Of a stretch of DNA of 64,000 nucleotides, positions 54,483 to 64,000 are shown piece after piece. A program made the translations under genes and the position numbers. The stretch is from Myxococcales bacterium UBA1203 (GTDB lineage: Bacteria > Myxococcota > Myxococcia > Myxococcales > UBA5297). Below the pieces are notes generated by a model that did not search any database, was not told the DNA's origin, and was given only the letters and a program-made list of their open reading frames with translations. The stretch lies in NCBI GenBank assembly GCA_002309695.1, contig DBXV01000025.1:189348-253347 (forward strand). Direction: 5' to 3'. Each line of letters starts with the position of its first letter. The stretch's first letter is position 1.

Positions 54483-56372
54483 TCAGCGCGCGCCCGATGA
54501 GCGCACGAGCGTGCATGTCTCGCGGCTGCACCCGCTCCAGTCGCCGCTCTCGCCGGGGTCGCACTCTTCGCCCGCCACAGCGTTCACCTTGCCGTCGCCG
54601 CAGCGGCTGTTCGTGCAGTCGATGTTGCAGCGAACGGAAGGCGCCTGAGCCTGCCAGGAATCCGACTGTCCAATGCCGGTGCCGGGGTCGCATTCTTCGC
54701 CCGCCGCCTTGTTCACGAGCTTATCGCCGCAAAAGACGTTGGTGCAGTCGTAGTTGCAGACCGCCCAGTTGCCGATGGGGTCATTGGCATCGCGGCTCGC
54801 GTCTCCGGGATCGCAGTACTCGTCGGCCTTAGCGTTAATCTTACCGTCGCCGCATTTGGATGCAGTGCAGTCAAAGTTACATAGACGGTTTCCAACAGCG
54901 GATCCCTCTCCCAGATTGTGATCGCATTCCTCTCCCGCCGAGGCATTCAAAATGCCGTCGCCGCATTTCGGTGTGGTGCAGTCGTAATTGCAGTTCGCCC
55001 AGTTTCCGTCCTCACCTTTAGCGACCGCTTCGCCGGGGTCACATTCCTCAAGGGCAACGGCATTGACGATGCCGTCTCCGCAGGACGACCGGGTGCATTG
55101 CGCAGTGCAGGTTCGGCTTCCCGTCGGGCCGTCGTCGCATTCTTCCGTGAAGATGGACTCGAGTCCTTCGGCATCTACTGTGCGGATTTTGCCGATGAAC
55201 AGGTCGCCGCAGATGTTCGCCTTACATTCGCGGGTGCAGAAGTCGGAACCGCGCTTTCCGTCGTCACACTCCTCCTTCACACCGTCAGAGTTGGCTACCG
55301 GCTGTCCCGCGCTGTCAGTGACATAGAAATCGTCACCGCAGATGTTCTTCTTGCAGATGTTTGTGCAGGTAGCGGTGCCCTTCCACGTCTTTTGTCCAGT
55401 GGTCTCTTCCACTGCCCACTGATTCGCGTCGTTCGAGTCGCCTGTGTCGCACTCCTCGCCGGCCAGCATGTTCACCCGGCCGTCGCCGCATTGCCCCAGC
55501 GTGCAGTCGCTGTTGCAGATGGCTGTGGTACCGCCGACCGTTCCAGGATCGCACTGCTCGTCGCCCGTCACCTTCCCGTCGCCGCAGAGCTGAATGACGC
55601 AGCCTTCGATGCACTTGGCGGTTTCGTGTGTGCCCACAGGGAAAACAGGCAAAAGCTCCTTATCCGCATTGCCGACGTCGCATTCTTCCAAGGTTCTGCC
55701 GACGATGGAGGTCGGATCGTTGTCGAGAATGCCGTTGCCGCAGCTGTTGTCCGAACCGCAGTCCTTAGAACAGTCGAATGATCCACTAGAGACGTTGCCG
55801 GCCCAGTTGCCGACGCTGTCCAGGCCATTGCCGTGGTCGCAGATCTCACCCGGGTCCACGACGCCGTTGCCGCATTTGAGGTTGGAGCGGCAGGCCGCGA
55901 TGAGCACGTTCCCCTCGGCGTCCTTCACGTCCTCCGCGAGGCAGTTTTCCGGGCCAACGCCCTCTTCGCCCCAGTCGCAAATCTCTCCCGGCTCGATGCT
56001 GATGGCAGTGCCGCGGTCGTCATAGGTGATGCGCTGCCGCTGAACGATGCCGTCGCCGCACGTCTCGATTCTGCAGTCCGCTGAGCACCCGTCGTAGTCG
56101 AGCACGTTCCCGTCGTCGCACTCCTCGAAGATCTCGTTCCCCTCTCCGTCCTTGTACGTGCCGACAATTCCGTCACCGCATGCCGTTTCGAGACATTTGG
56201 CCTGTCTGGCGGCGCAGATCAGGGGAGCCGGGCAGGTGATGCCGTTGCCGCAGTTTTCAAAATCGCCGTCGTCATCGCCGCAGGCACCGAAGGCCAGCGC
56301 TCCGGCGGCGGCCAGCAGAACGGCTCCGGAAATCCGAACTTTGTTCACAGTCAGCAGCTCTCGCAGAGACAT
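54483..56372 (-). CDS. DUF4215-type Cys-rich repeat lipoprotein
   Basis: 629 residues from an ATG with GGGAG; the frame extends 39 codons upstream without a signal. The lipobox is LAFGAC, then GDDDGD. About 14 repeats begin C-G-(D/N)-G and continue with EECDPG or EECDDG and C..C (for example CGDGIVNAVALEECDPG), the hallmark of DUF4215/myxococcus Cys-rich repeats. Unit length varies from about 35 to 60. It is expected to be an extended, disulfide-rich surface protein. The function of such repeats is not established. A terminator separates it from glmS. Confidence 0.85.
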   Translation of the reverse strand: MSLRELLTVNKVRISGAVLLAAAGALAFGACGDDDGDFENCGNGITCPAPLICAARQAKCLETACGDGIVGTYKDGEGNEIFEECDDGNVLDYDGCSADCRIETCGDGIVQRQRITYDDRGTAISIEPGEICDWGEEGVGPENCLAEDVKDAEGNVLIAACRSNLKCGNGVVDPGEICDHGNGLDSVGNWAGNVSSGSFDCSKDCGSDNSCGNGILDNDPTSIVGRTLEECDVGNADKELLPVFPVGTHETAKCIEGCVIQLCGDGKVTGDEQCDPGTVGGTTAICNSDCTLGQCGDGRVNMLAGEECDTGDSNDANQWAVEETTGQKTWKGTATCTNICKKNICGDDFYVTDSAGQPVANSDGVKEECDDGKRGSDFCTRECKANICGDLFIGKIRTVDAEGLESIFTEECDDGPTGSRTCTAQCTRSSCGDGIVNAVALEECDPGEAVAKGEDGNWANCNYDCTTPKCGDGILNASAGEECDHNLGEGSAVGNRLCNFDCTASKCGDGKINAKADEYCDPGDASRDANDPIGNWAVCNYDCTNVFCGDKLVNKAAGEECDPGTGIGQSDSWQAQAPSVRCNIDCTNSRCGDGKVNAVAGEECDPGESGDWSGCSRETCTLVRSSGAR

Positions 56373-56510
56373 GGCGCGCTCCCTCTTGGGTGGTGTGGGG
56401 TTCACAAAAAACATGAGCCCGGCAGCCTCCCCTTGCGGCCCGGGCTCAAAGCGGGGCGGCATCACGGGGCAAAGCGCTCCCTGCGTCAAGCCGATGAAAA
56501 AACGCCGGCT

Positions 56511-57059
56511 TCAAAACGTCTGCAGGCGCTCCCAGGCGTCGTGCATGAGGCGTTCGGAGAGGCGCCTCAGCGCCAGCCGCCGCGCGGAATCGTCTTCGAG
56601 AACGGCCATGGTCCCCACCGCCGAAGACACCAGGTAATCCTCGCTACCGCGCACCCTGAAGCTGCGAAGAAGCTCGGATCCGCGCAGGAGTCTGATTTCC
56701 ACCACCGCCGACACGCGGGCGCTCGTGCGCTTCACCCGGCCCTCGCCGTCAGTGGTGTAAATCGCCGTGGGGTCGCGGATTTCCACAATGCGCCCCTCGA
56801 CGCGGCCGTCGCTCAGCTCGCCCCCTTCGCGATTGCGGCGGGAGAGCTCCATCCGAAGCGCGTCGGCGCACCAAGCGCCCATGCCCGCCTCGGCCGTGTC
56901 GTTCAAAAAGACCGGGACATAGACGGTCCTCATGCCGCCGGGCAGGTCGCCGCCGTCGGGCGTGAATCGATAGCCGCAGCCCGCGGTGAAGAGCGCAGAA
57001 ACTGAGAAAAGGGCGGCGAGAAGTGCTGTCTGAAATCGCCGGCATCGAACCGCTGACAC
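56511..57059 (-). CDS. lptE: LPS-assembly lipoprotein LptE
   Basis: 182 residues, GTG start. The signal peptide ends LFTAGC and the mature protein starts GYRFTP, the usual C-G-Y-x-F/L beginning of LptE. It then shows the alpha/beta pattern with TVYVPVFLNDT and a C-terminal helix (RRLSERLMHDAWERLQTF). LptE plugs the LptD barrel that inserts LPS in the outer membrane. It follows leuS by 79 bases, the same leuS-lptE order seen in many proteobacteria. Confidence 0.85.
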   Translation of the reverse strand: MSAVRCRRFQTALLAALFSVSALFTAGCGYRFTPDGGDLPGGMRTVYVPVFLNDTAEAGMGAWCADALRMELSRRNREGGELSDGRVEGRIVEIRDPTAIYTTDGEGRVKRTSARVSAVVEIRLLRGSELLRSFRVRGSEDYLVSSAVGTMAVLEDDSARRLALRRLSERLMHDAWERLQTF

Positions 57060-57138
57060 GTCCCGCCTGCCTTTCCTGATTCAAAAGAGCCTTCCCGCCT
57101 GGAGGCGACGGGAAGGCTCATTGTCATCGTCCGCTGTT

Positions 57139-59625
<2,487 letters not shown>

Positions 59626-59637
59626 GGCTCACTCTCC

Positions 59638-59677
59638 AAAAAAAACGGGGACGCCTCCTCTGAGGGAGACGTCCCGC
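59638..59677 (-). terminator. Terminator-like stem abutting the leuS start
   Basis: GGGACG/CGTCCC stem (59648-59653 with 59670-59675), extended by an inner CTCC/GGAG pairing, and eight T (59638-59645) directly before the leuS ribosome-binding site. lon already has its own terminator further upstream, so this second one may be a leuS attenuator. Confidence 0.6.
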
Positions 59678-59751
59678 GGGATTGATTCGCGGCGCCGCTT
59701 TAACCGCCGGCGGTTCAAAAGCAACCGGGTTCCTGTGCAGAGCCCCGCCGA

Positions 59752-59788
59752 CAAAAAGCCCCCCGTCCCATCGTTGGGGCGGAGGGCC
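59752..59788 (-). terminator. Intrinsic terminator of lon
   Basis: GCCCTCCGCCCC pairs with GGGACGGGGGGC around a short loop on the minus strand, followed by five T. It lies about 30 bases past the lon stop. Confidence 0.75.
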
Positions 59789-59815
59789 AGGGGGAAGTTC
59801 AAAAGCTGCGGCGGA

Positions 59816-62380
59816 TCAGCTCCGGTCCGCCTTCGCCTTTTTCGCGGCTGTCTTTTTCGCGGCGGCGTCGGCGGACGCCGACTTGGACGTCTTGGACGCT
59901 TTGGCCGCGCTGCCCGCCGCCTTCTTCCTGGAAGCCGGGGCAGCAGAGGCATCGCCATTCTTCTTGGAATCAGCGCCGAACGGGTCCTGTTCCAGCGTCA
60001 GGCGAAGCACGTCATCCATGCGGGTGACGTAGTGGAACTCAATCTCGTTCCTCGCCTGCTCCGGCACTTCGAGAACGTCCTTGCGGTTGCGTTCCGGCAG
60101 AATGAGCCGCTTGATGCCCGCCCGGTGCGCCGCCAGCACCTTCTCCTTGATGCCGCCCACAGGGAGCACCAGCCCGCGCAGCGTCACCTCGCCCGTCATG
60201 GCCGTGTCGCCGCGGACGCGGATGCCCTTCAGCAGAGAAACCAGCGCGGACAGAATCGTCACGCCCGCCGAAGGCCCGTCCTTGGGAACCGCTCCCTCGG
60301 GGAAGTGAATGTGCAAGTCCGTCCTGTCGAGGAAGGTCGCAGGAATGCCCAGCAGCTCACTGTTGGCCCGCACATAGGACAGCGCCGCCTGACAGGACTC
60401 CTTCATCACGTCGCCCAGCTGTCCGGTCAGCGTCAGCATGCCCTTGCCCGGCATCTGAGTGGCTTCGATGAAGAGGATGTCGCCGCCCACCGCCGTCCAG
60501 GCGAGCCCGGTGGCCACGCCCGTGACTTCCGTCCGCTCGGCCACGTCATTCCAGTAGCGCTCCGAGCCCAGAATCCGCACCACGTCCTTGTCGTCGAGCA
60601 GATGCTTCTCTGTCTTTCCGCTGGCCACATCGACAGCCACCACCCGGCACAGGTCGGCGATGCGCCTGGACAGCCCGCGGACGCCCGCCTCGCGCGTGAA
60701 GGACATGATGACCTTCGAGAGCCCCTCGTCCGTCAGCTCGAACTGCTCCGGCGTGATGCCGTGCTCGGCAATCTCCTTGGGAATCAGGTGGCGCCGGGCA
60801 ATCTCGGCCTTTTCCTCAAAGGTGTAGCCGGGCAGCTCGATGATCTCCATGCGGTCGCGCAGAGGCGCGGGCACGGGATCCAGCTGATTGGCCGTGGCGA
60901 TGAACAGCACCTTCGAGAGGTCAAACGGCAGGTCGAGATAGTGGTCACTGAACGTGTTGTTCTGCTCCGGGTCCAGGACCTCCAGCATGGCCGCCGACGG
61001 GTCGCCTCTGAAATCAGCGCCCAGCTTGTCGATTTCATCCAGCATCAGCAGCGGATTGCAGGTCCCCGCCTTCTTGATGGACTGGATGATGCGGCCCGGC
61101 AGCGCGCCCACGTAGGTTCGGCGATGCCCGCGAATCTCCGCCTCGTCGCGAACGCCGCCGAAGGACAGACGCACGAATTTTCGGCCGACGGCGCGGGCCA
61201 CGGACTGTCCCAGAGAGGTCTTGCCCACGCCCGGGGGCCCAACGAGGCACAGAATGGGGCCCTTCATGTCGTTCTTCAGCTTCCGCACAGCCAGGTATTC
61301 GAGGATGCGCTTCTTGACCTTCTCCAGGCCAAAGTGGTCCGCATCGAGAACCTCACGCGCCTTGGGAATGTCGATGTTGTCCTCGGTGGCCTTGTTCCAG
61401 GGCAGATCGGCAATCCAGTCCAGATAGGTCCGGGAGACGGTGTATTCGCTGGATGCGGGAGGAATTGACTTCAGCCGTCCCAGCTCCTTCTGCGCCGCCT
61501 TGGCCGCCTCGGGAGGAAGGTCGGCCGCCTGGAGCCTCTGGGCCAGCTCGTCCAGTTCCTCATCCTCGTCGTTCAGCTCACCCAGCTCCTCCTTGATGGC
61601 CTTGAGCTGCTGCCGCAGGTAGTATTCGCGCTGGGTCTTGGACATCTCGCCTTTGACCGCGTCGTCGATCTTGCTACTCAGCTGCAGAACCTCCCGCTTG
61701 CGGTTGAGCAGTTCGAGGACGAGCTGCATCCGGTCGGCCAGCGAAGCCGTCTCCAGAACGGACTGCTTCTCTTCCAGCGTCACGTCGATGTGCGCGGCTA
61801 TCAGGTCCGACAGCGTGCCCGGGTGAGAGATGGACTCGATATGGTCGCCGACAGCGGCAGGGAGCTCCGGCGTCAGGTCGATGACCTCGCGGGCCAGCTT
61901 TTTCAGGTTGATGCCAAGGGCTTCCAGCTTGACGTCCGAAGGTGCGGGCTTCTCCTCGGCCACGGGCGAAATCCGCGCTTTGAGAAAGGGCTCGCGCTGG
62001 ACGAGCTCCTCCAGCCTGAACCGCGACAGTCCGCGAACGACCATCGAGTAGTTGTTCTCGCTGATTTTCAGAATCTTCACGATCTGGGCGATGGTCCCCA
62101 CTTGGTAGAGGCCGTCGGCATCGGGGTCGTCCTCATCGGAATCCCGCTGGGTGATGACGCCGATGGGCTTCTCGTCGCGGACGGCATCCTGAATCAGGGC
62201 GACCGTCTTGGTCCGGCAAACGGACAGGGGAAGGACCCCGCCGGGGAAAAAGACCGAATTCCGCAGAGGAAGAATCGGAACGACGGCGGGAATTTCGCTG
62301 TCTTTCGTCTTCCCGCCGCTCGCGTTTCCTTCGGTGCCGTCCGAAATCTCCGTCACAGGTGTTTTCGTGTCGTCTGCCAC
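59816..62380 (-). CDS. lon: ATP-dependent protease Lon with Lys/Ala-rich tail
   Basis: 854 residues from a GTG with GAGGGAG. The substrate-binding N domain covers about 29-225 (VVPILPLRNSVFFPG). Walker A is GPPGVGKTS (about 380), Walker B LLMLDEIDKLG. The protease Ser is in PKDGPSAGVTI (about 704) and the dyad Lys in GGIKEKVLAAHRAG (about 746). Lon degrades misfolded and regulatory proteins. After the usual end near residue 800 there is a tail of about 50 residues made mostly of Lys, Ala and Ser (KKTAAKKAKADRS), like histone H1-type tails. Confidence 0.95.
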   Translation of the reverse strand: MADDTKTPVTEISDGTEGNASGGKTKDSEIPAVVPILPLRNSVFFPGGVLPLSVCRTKTVALIQDAVRDEKPIGVITQRDSDEDDPDADGLYQVGTIAQIVKILKISENNYSMVVRGLSRFRLEELVQREPFLKARISPVAEEKPAPSDVKLEALGINLKKLAREVIDLTPELPAAVGDHIESISHPGTLSDLIAAHIDVTLEEKQSVLETASLADRMQLVLELLNRKREVLQLSSKIDDAVKGEMSKTQREYYLRQQLKAIKEELGELNDEDEELDELAQRLQAADLPPEAAKAAQKELGRLKSIPPASSEYTVSRTYLDWIADLPWNKATEDNIDIPKAREVLDADHFGLEKVKKRILEYLAVRKLKNDMKGPILCLVGPPGVGKTSLGQSVARAVGRKFVRLSFGGVRDEAEIRGHRRTYVGALPGRIIQSIKKAGTCNPLLMLDEIDKLGADFRGDPSAAMLEVLDPEQNNTFSDHYLDLPFDLSKVLFIATANQLDPVPAPLRDRMEIIELPGYTFEEKAEIARRHLIPKEIAEHGITPEQFELTDEGLSKVIMSFTREAGVRGLSRRIADLCRVVAVDVASGKTEKHLLDDKDVVRILGSERYWNDVAERTEVTGVATGLAWTAVGGDILFIEATQMPGKGMLTLTGQLGDVMKESCQAALSYVRANSELLGIPATFLDRTDLHIHFPEGAVPKDGPSAGVTILSALVSLLKGIRVRGDTAMTGEVTLRGLVLPVGGIKEKVLAAHRAGIKRLILPERNRKDVLEVPEQARNEIEFHYVTRMDDVLRLTLEQDPFGADSKKNGDASAAPASRKKAAGSAAKASKTSKSASADAAAKKTAAKKAKADRS

Positions 62381-62641
62381 TGGTGCTCCCTCGTCTGGAG
62401 GTGAAATCAGAAAAGGGCGCCCGCCTATGGGCGCCCCCTCCGAAAAAAAGCGGCGCAATTTAGCCATCCGCCGACTCATGGCAAGGACGGCCGGCACATT
62501 CCACGGAGAGGCCTGACCTGCGGGGTGAGTGGCTCGAAGCAGACGATGACGGCGCATTTCCCTTCCCTCCCCGCGCCTTGCATCTTCGCCTGTTCATTCC
62601 TAAAGCGCCGCGCCCTTCCGCCGACGCCCCCGGAGCTCTCC

Positions 62642-63985
62642 TTGCTCAACTGGTTTTTCCTCATCCTCATCGCCGCTTCCGCCGCAGCGGGCGCCGCCGC
62701 CGGCACCATGCAGCAGGTCACGGACGCGTCGATGGAATCGGCCAAGTCCGCCGTGACGCTGGCGCTGGCGCTGGTGGGCCAGATGGGACTGTGGCTCGGG
62801 TTCATGAGGATTCTCCAGGAGGCGGGCCTCATGCGCTCGCTGGCCCGCGCCCTGGCGCCGGTGATGAAGCGCCTCTTCCCGGACGTTCCCGCGGACCATC
62901 CGGCCATGGGTGCCATGATTCTCAACATCTCCGCCAACATGCTGGGGCTGGGCAACGCGGCGACCCCCTTCGGCCTCAAGGCCATGGTGGAGCTGAACCG
63001 CCTCAACACGCGCCCCGGAGTGGCCACCAACGCCATGGTGCTGTTTCTGGCCATCAACACGTCGGGCGTCGCCGTCCTGCCGCTGGGTGCCGTGGCCATG
63101 CGCGCGGCGCTGGGCTCTCACGATGCGGCCGGCATCATCGTTCCCTCCATGCTGGCGACGATGTGCAGCACCATCGTTGGCATTCTCGCCGTGAAGCTCC
63201 TGTCCAGGCTCCGGGCATTCGACGCGGACAGAGCCGTTCTGCCCGATGATGCCGCTGCCGCCGGAAGTGCCTCGAATGCTGCCCCGCCGCCTTCGCCGAC
63301 TGAGGCCAAAATTGCCGGACTGGAGCAGGCCGAAGCCGCCGCGCTCGACGAAAAGGAAACCAGCCTCCCGCGCCTCGCCGCCGTTCTGGCACTCTGGCTC
63401 CTCATGCTGTTCTTTATCGGCCGGGCCATCTTTGCTGCCGAGGAACGCCTTCCGGACACGCTCCGCGCCATGCTCTCGGGATGGCTCCTGCCCCTCATCA
63501 TGCTGGCCATCGTCAGCGTCGGCTTCGTCCGCAAAGTCCGCGTCTATGAAGTCTTCATCGAGGGCGCGAAGGACGCTTTCGGCATCGCCGTCAAAATCAT
63601 CCCCTTCCTCATCGCCATTCTCGCCGCCGTGGGGATGTTCCGGGCCTCCGGCGCCATGGACCGGCTCACCGCACTTCTGGGGCCCGTCACCGGACTCATC
63701 GGCATGCCGCCCGAAGCGCTGCCCATGGCACTCATCCGCCCGCTTTCCGGCAGCGGAGCGCTGGCTGTCCTCACCGAGACGATGAAGGCCTGCGGCCCGG
63801 ACTCGCTGGCTGGCTACACAGTCTCGGTGATGAGCGGTTCTACGGAGACGACCTTCTATGTGCTGGCCGTCTATTTCGGCGCCGTGGGCGTGAAGGCCAC
63901 CCGCCACACCGTTCCCTGCTGCCTGGCCGCCGACATCACGGGCATTCTGGCCGCCTGCTGGATTTCCCGGCTCTTCTTCGGCTGA
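62642..63985 (+). CDS. SpmA-SpmB fusion membrane protein (nucleoside-recognition domains)
   Basis: 447 residues from a TTG placed six bases after GGAG; earlier starts at 62525 (GTG) or 62546 (ATG) would add a non-family leader. The first half is SpmA-like (NWFFLILIAAS, then MGAMILNISANMLGLGNAATP). The second is SpmB-like (VYEVFIEGAKDAFGIAVKIIPFL, then RPLSGSGAL, and VMSGSTETTFYVLAVYFGAVG). A charged linker of about 50 residues joins them. In spore-formers the pair affects spore core dehydration; the wider family is thought to be transport-related. It is divergent from lon. Confidence 0.88.
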   Translation: MLNWFFLILIAASAAAGAAAGTMQQVTDASMESAKSAVTLALALVGQMGLWLGFMRILQEAGLMRSLARALAPVMKRLFPDVPADHPAMGAMILNISANMLGLGNAATPFGLKAMVELNRLNTRPGVATNAMVLFLAINTSGVAVLPLGAVAMRAALGSHDAAGIIVPSMLATMCSTIVGILAVKLLSRLRAFDADRAVLPDDAAAAGSASNAAPPPSPTEAKIAGLEQAEAAALDEKETSLPRLAAVLALWLLMLFFIGRAIFAAEERLPDTLRAMLSGWLLPLIMLAIVSVGFVRKVRVYEVFIEGAKDAFGIAVKIIPFLIAILAAVGMFRASGAMDRLTALLGPVTGLIGMPPEALPMALIRPLSGSGALAVLTETMKACGPDSLAGYTVSVMSGSTETTFYVLAVYFGAVGVKATRHTVPCCLAADITGILAACWISRLFFG

Positions 63986-64000
63986 CCCGGCGGCAGGCGC

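Noticed and set aside
51777..54500. 907-codon open frame antisense to glmS
   Set aside because: Exact shadow of the long glmS frame; low-complexity composition.
59626..59815. T-box leader for leuS
   Set aside because: No specifier loop or T-box sequence could be recognised by eye; only two terminator-like stems are clear.

Overview
The window is GC-rich, gene-dense chromosomal DNA from a Gram-negative bacterium with an outer membrane: BamA, LptE, LolC/E and LolD are all present. Several traits point to Myxococcota (the former deltaproteobacteria). These are an AgmX/PglI-type tail fused to a GYF domain, many lipoproteins with Asp-Ala-Gly-rich linkers and Cys-rich domains (including a DUF4215-repeat protein), a CHASE2 cyclase and a variant EF-Tu switch I. 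A nuclease-linked AAA-ATPase of a family common in gut anaerobes suggests a host- or sludge-associated member. The genus cannot be fixed from the sequence alone.

Layout. 1-4.5 kb (minus strand): translation genes fusA, tuf, rpsJ and rplD, without rplC between rpsJ and rplD and without rpsL/rpsG before fusA. 4.9-8.2 kb (plus): hslV-hslU behind a structured leader, a TatD-like hydrolase and a zinc-finger/Tudor-like protein. 8.4-13.7 kb (minus): a coiled-coil membrane protein, xseB, a lone receiver, ispA, prmA and an M49-like metallopeptidase lipoprotein. 14-18.1 kb (plus): argR, an ArgA-like kinase-fold protein, tdk and a histidine kinase. 18.1-22.1 kb (minus): GYF/AgmX-tail protein, Ppx/GppA phosphatase and a multi-spanning membrane protein. 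22.4-28.9 kb (plus): lipoproteins and an M3 oligopeptidase. 29.2-42.5 kb (minus): a long collinear run of rimK-like, rlmB, TylF-like methyltransferase, nagZ, trmB, CHASE2 cyclase, lolC/E, lolD, bamA and a YbjN-like lipoprotein. 42.9-48.7 kb (minus): an accessory island of three lipoproteins and an AAA/PD-(D/E)XK protein. 49-51.7 kb: ybeY, a serA-type dehydrogenase (plus strand), a repeat-rich gap and dapD. 51.7-56.4 kb (minus): an enlarged glmS and a DUF4215-repeat lipoprotein. 56.5-62.4 kb (minus): lptE, leuS and lon. 62.6-64 kb (plus): an spmA-spmB fusion.

How the genes work together. Much of the window serves envelope building (BamA, Lol, LptE, GlmS, DapD, NagZ, IspA), ribosome function (EF-G, EF-Tu, S10, L4, PrmA, RlmB, TrmB, YbeY, RimK-like) and protein quality control (HslVU, Lon and two lipoprotein peptidases). 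The most unusual items are the missing rplC, a regulatory-looking leader before hslVU, an ArgA-type regulatory domain with no acetyltransferase, a LolC/E permease with an extra membrane domain, a cyclase lacking substrate-binding residues, a GlmS of 879 residues, and a dispersed palindromic repeat family between genes. No rRNA, tRNA, CRISPR array, insertion sequence or prophage was seen.
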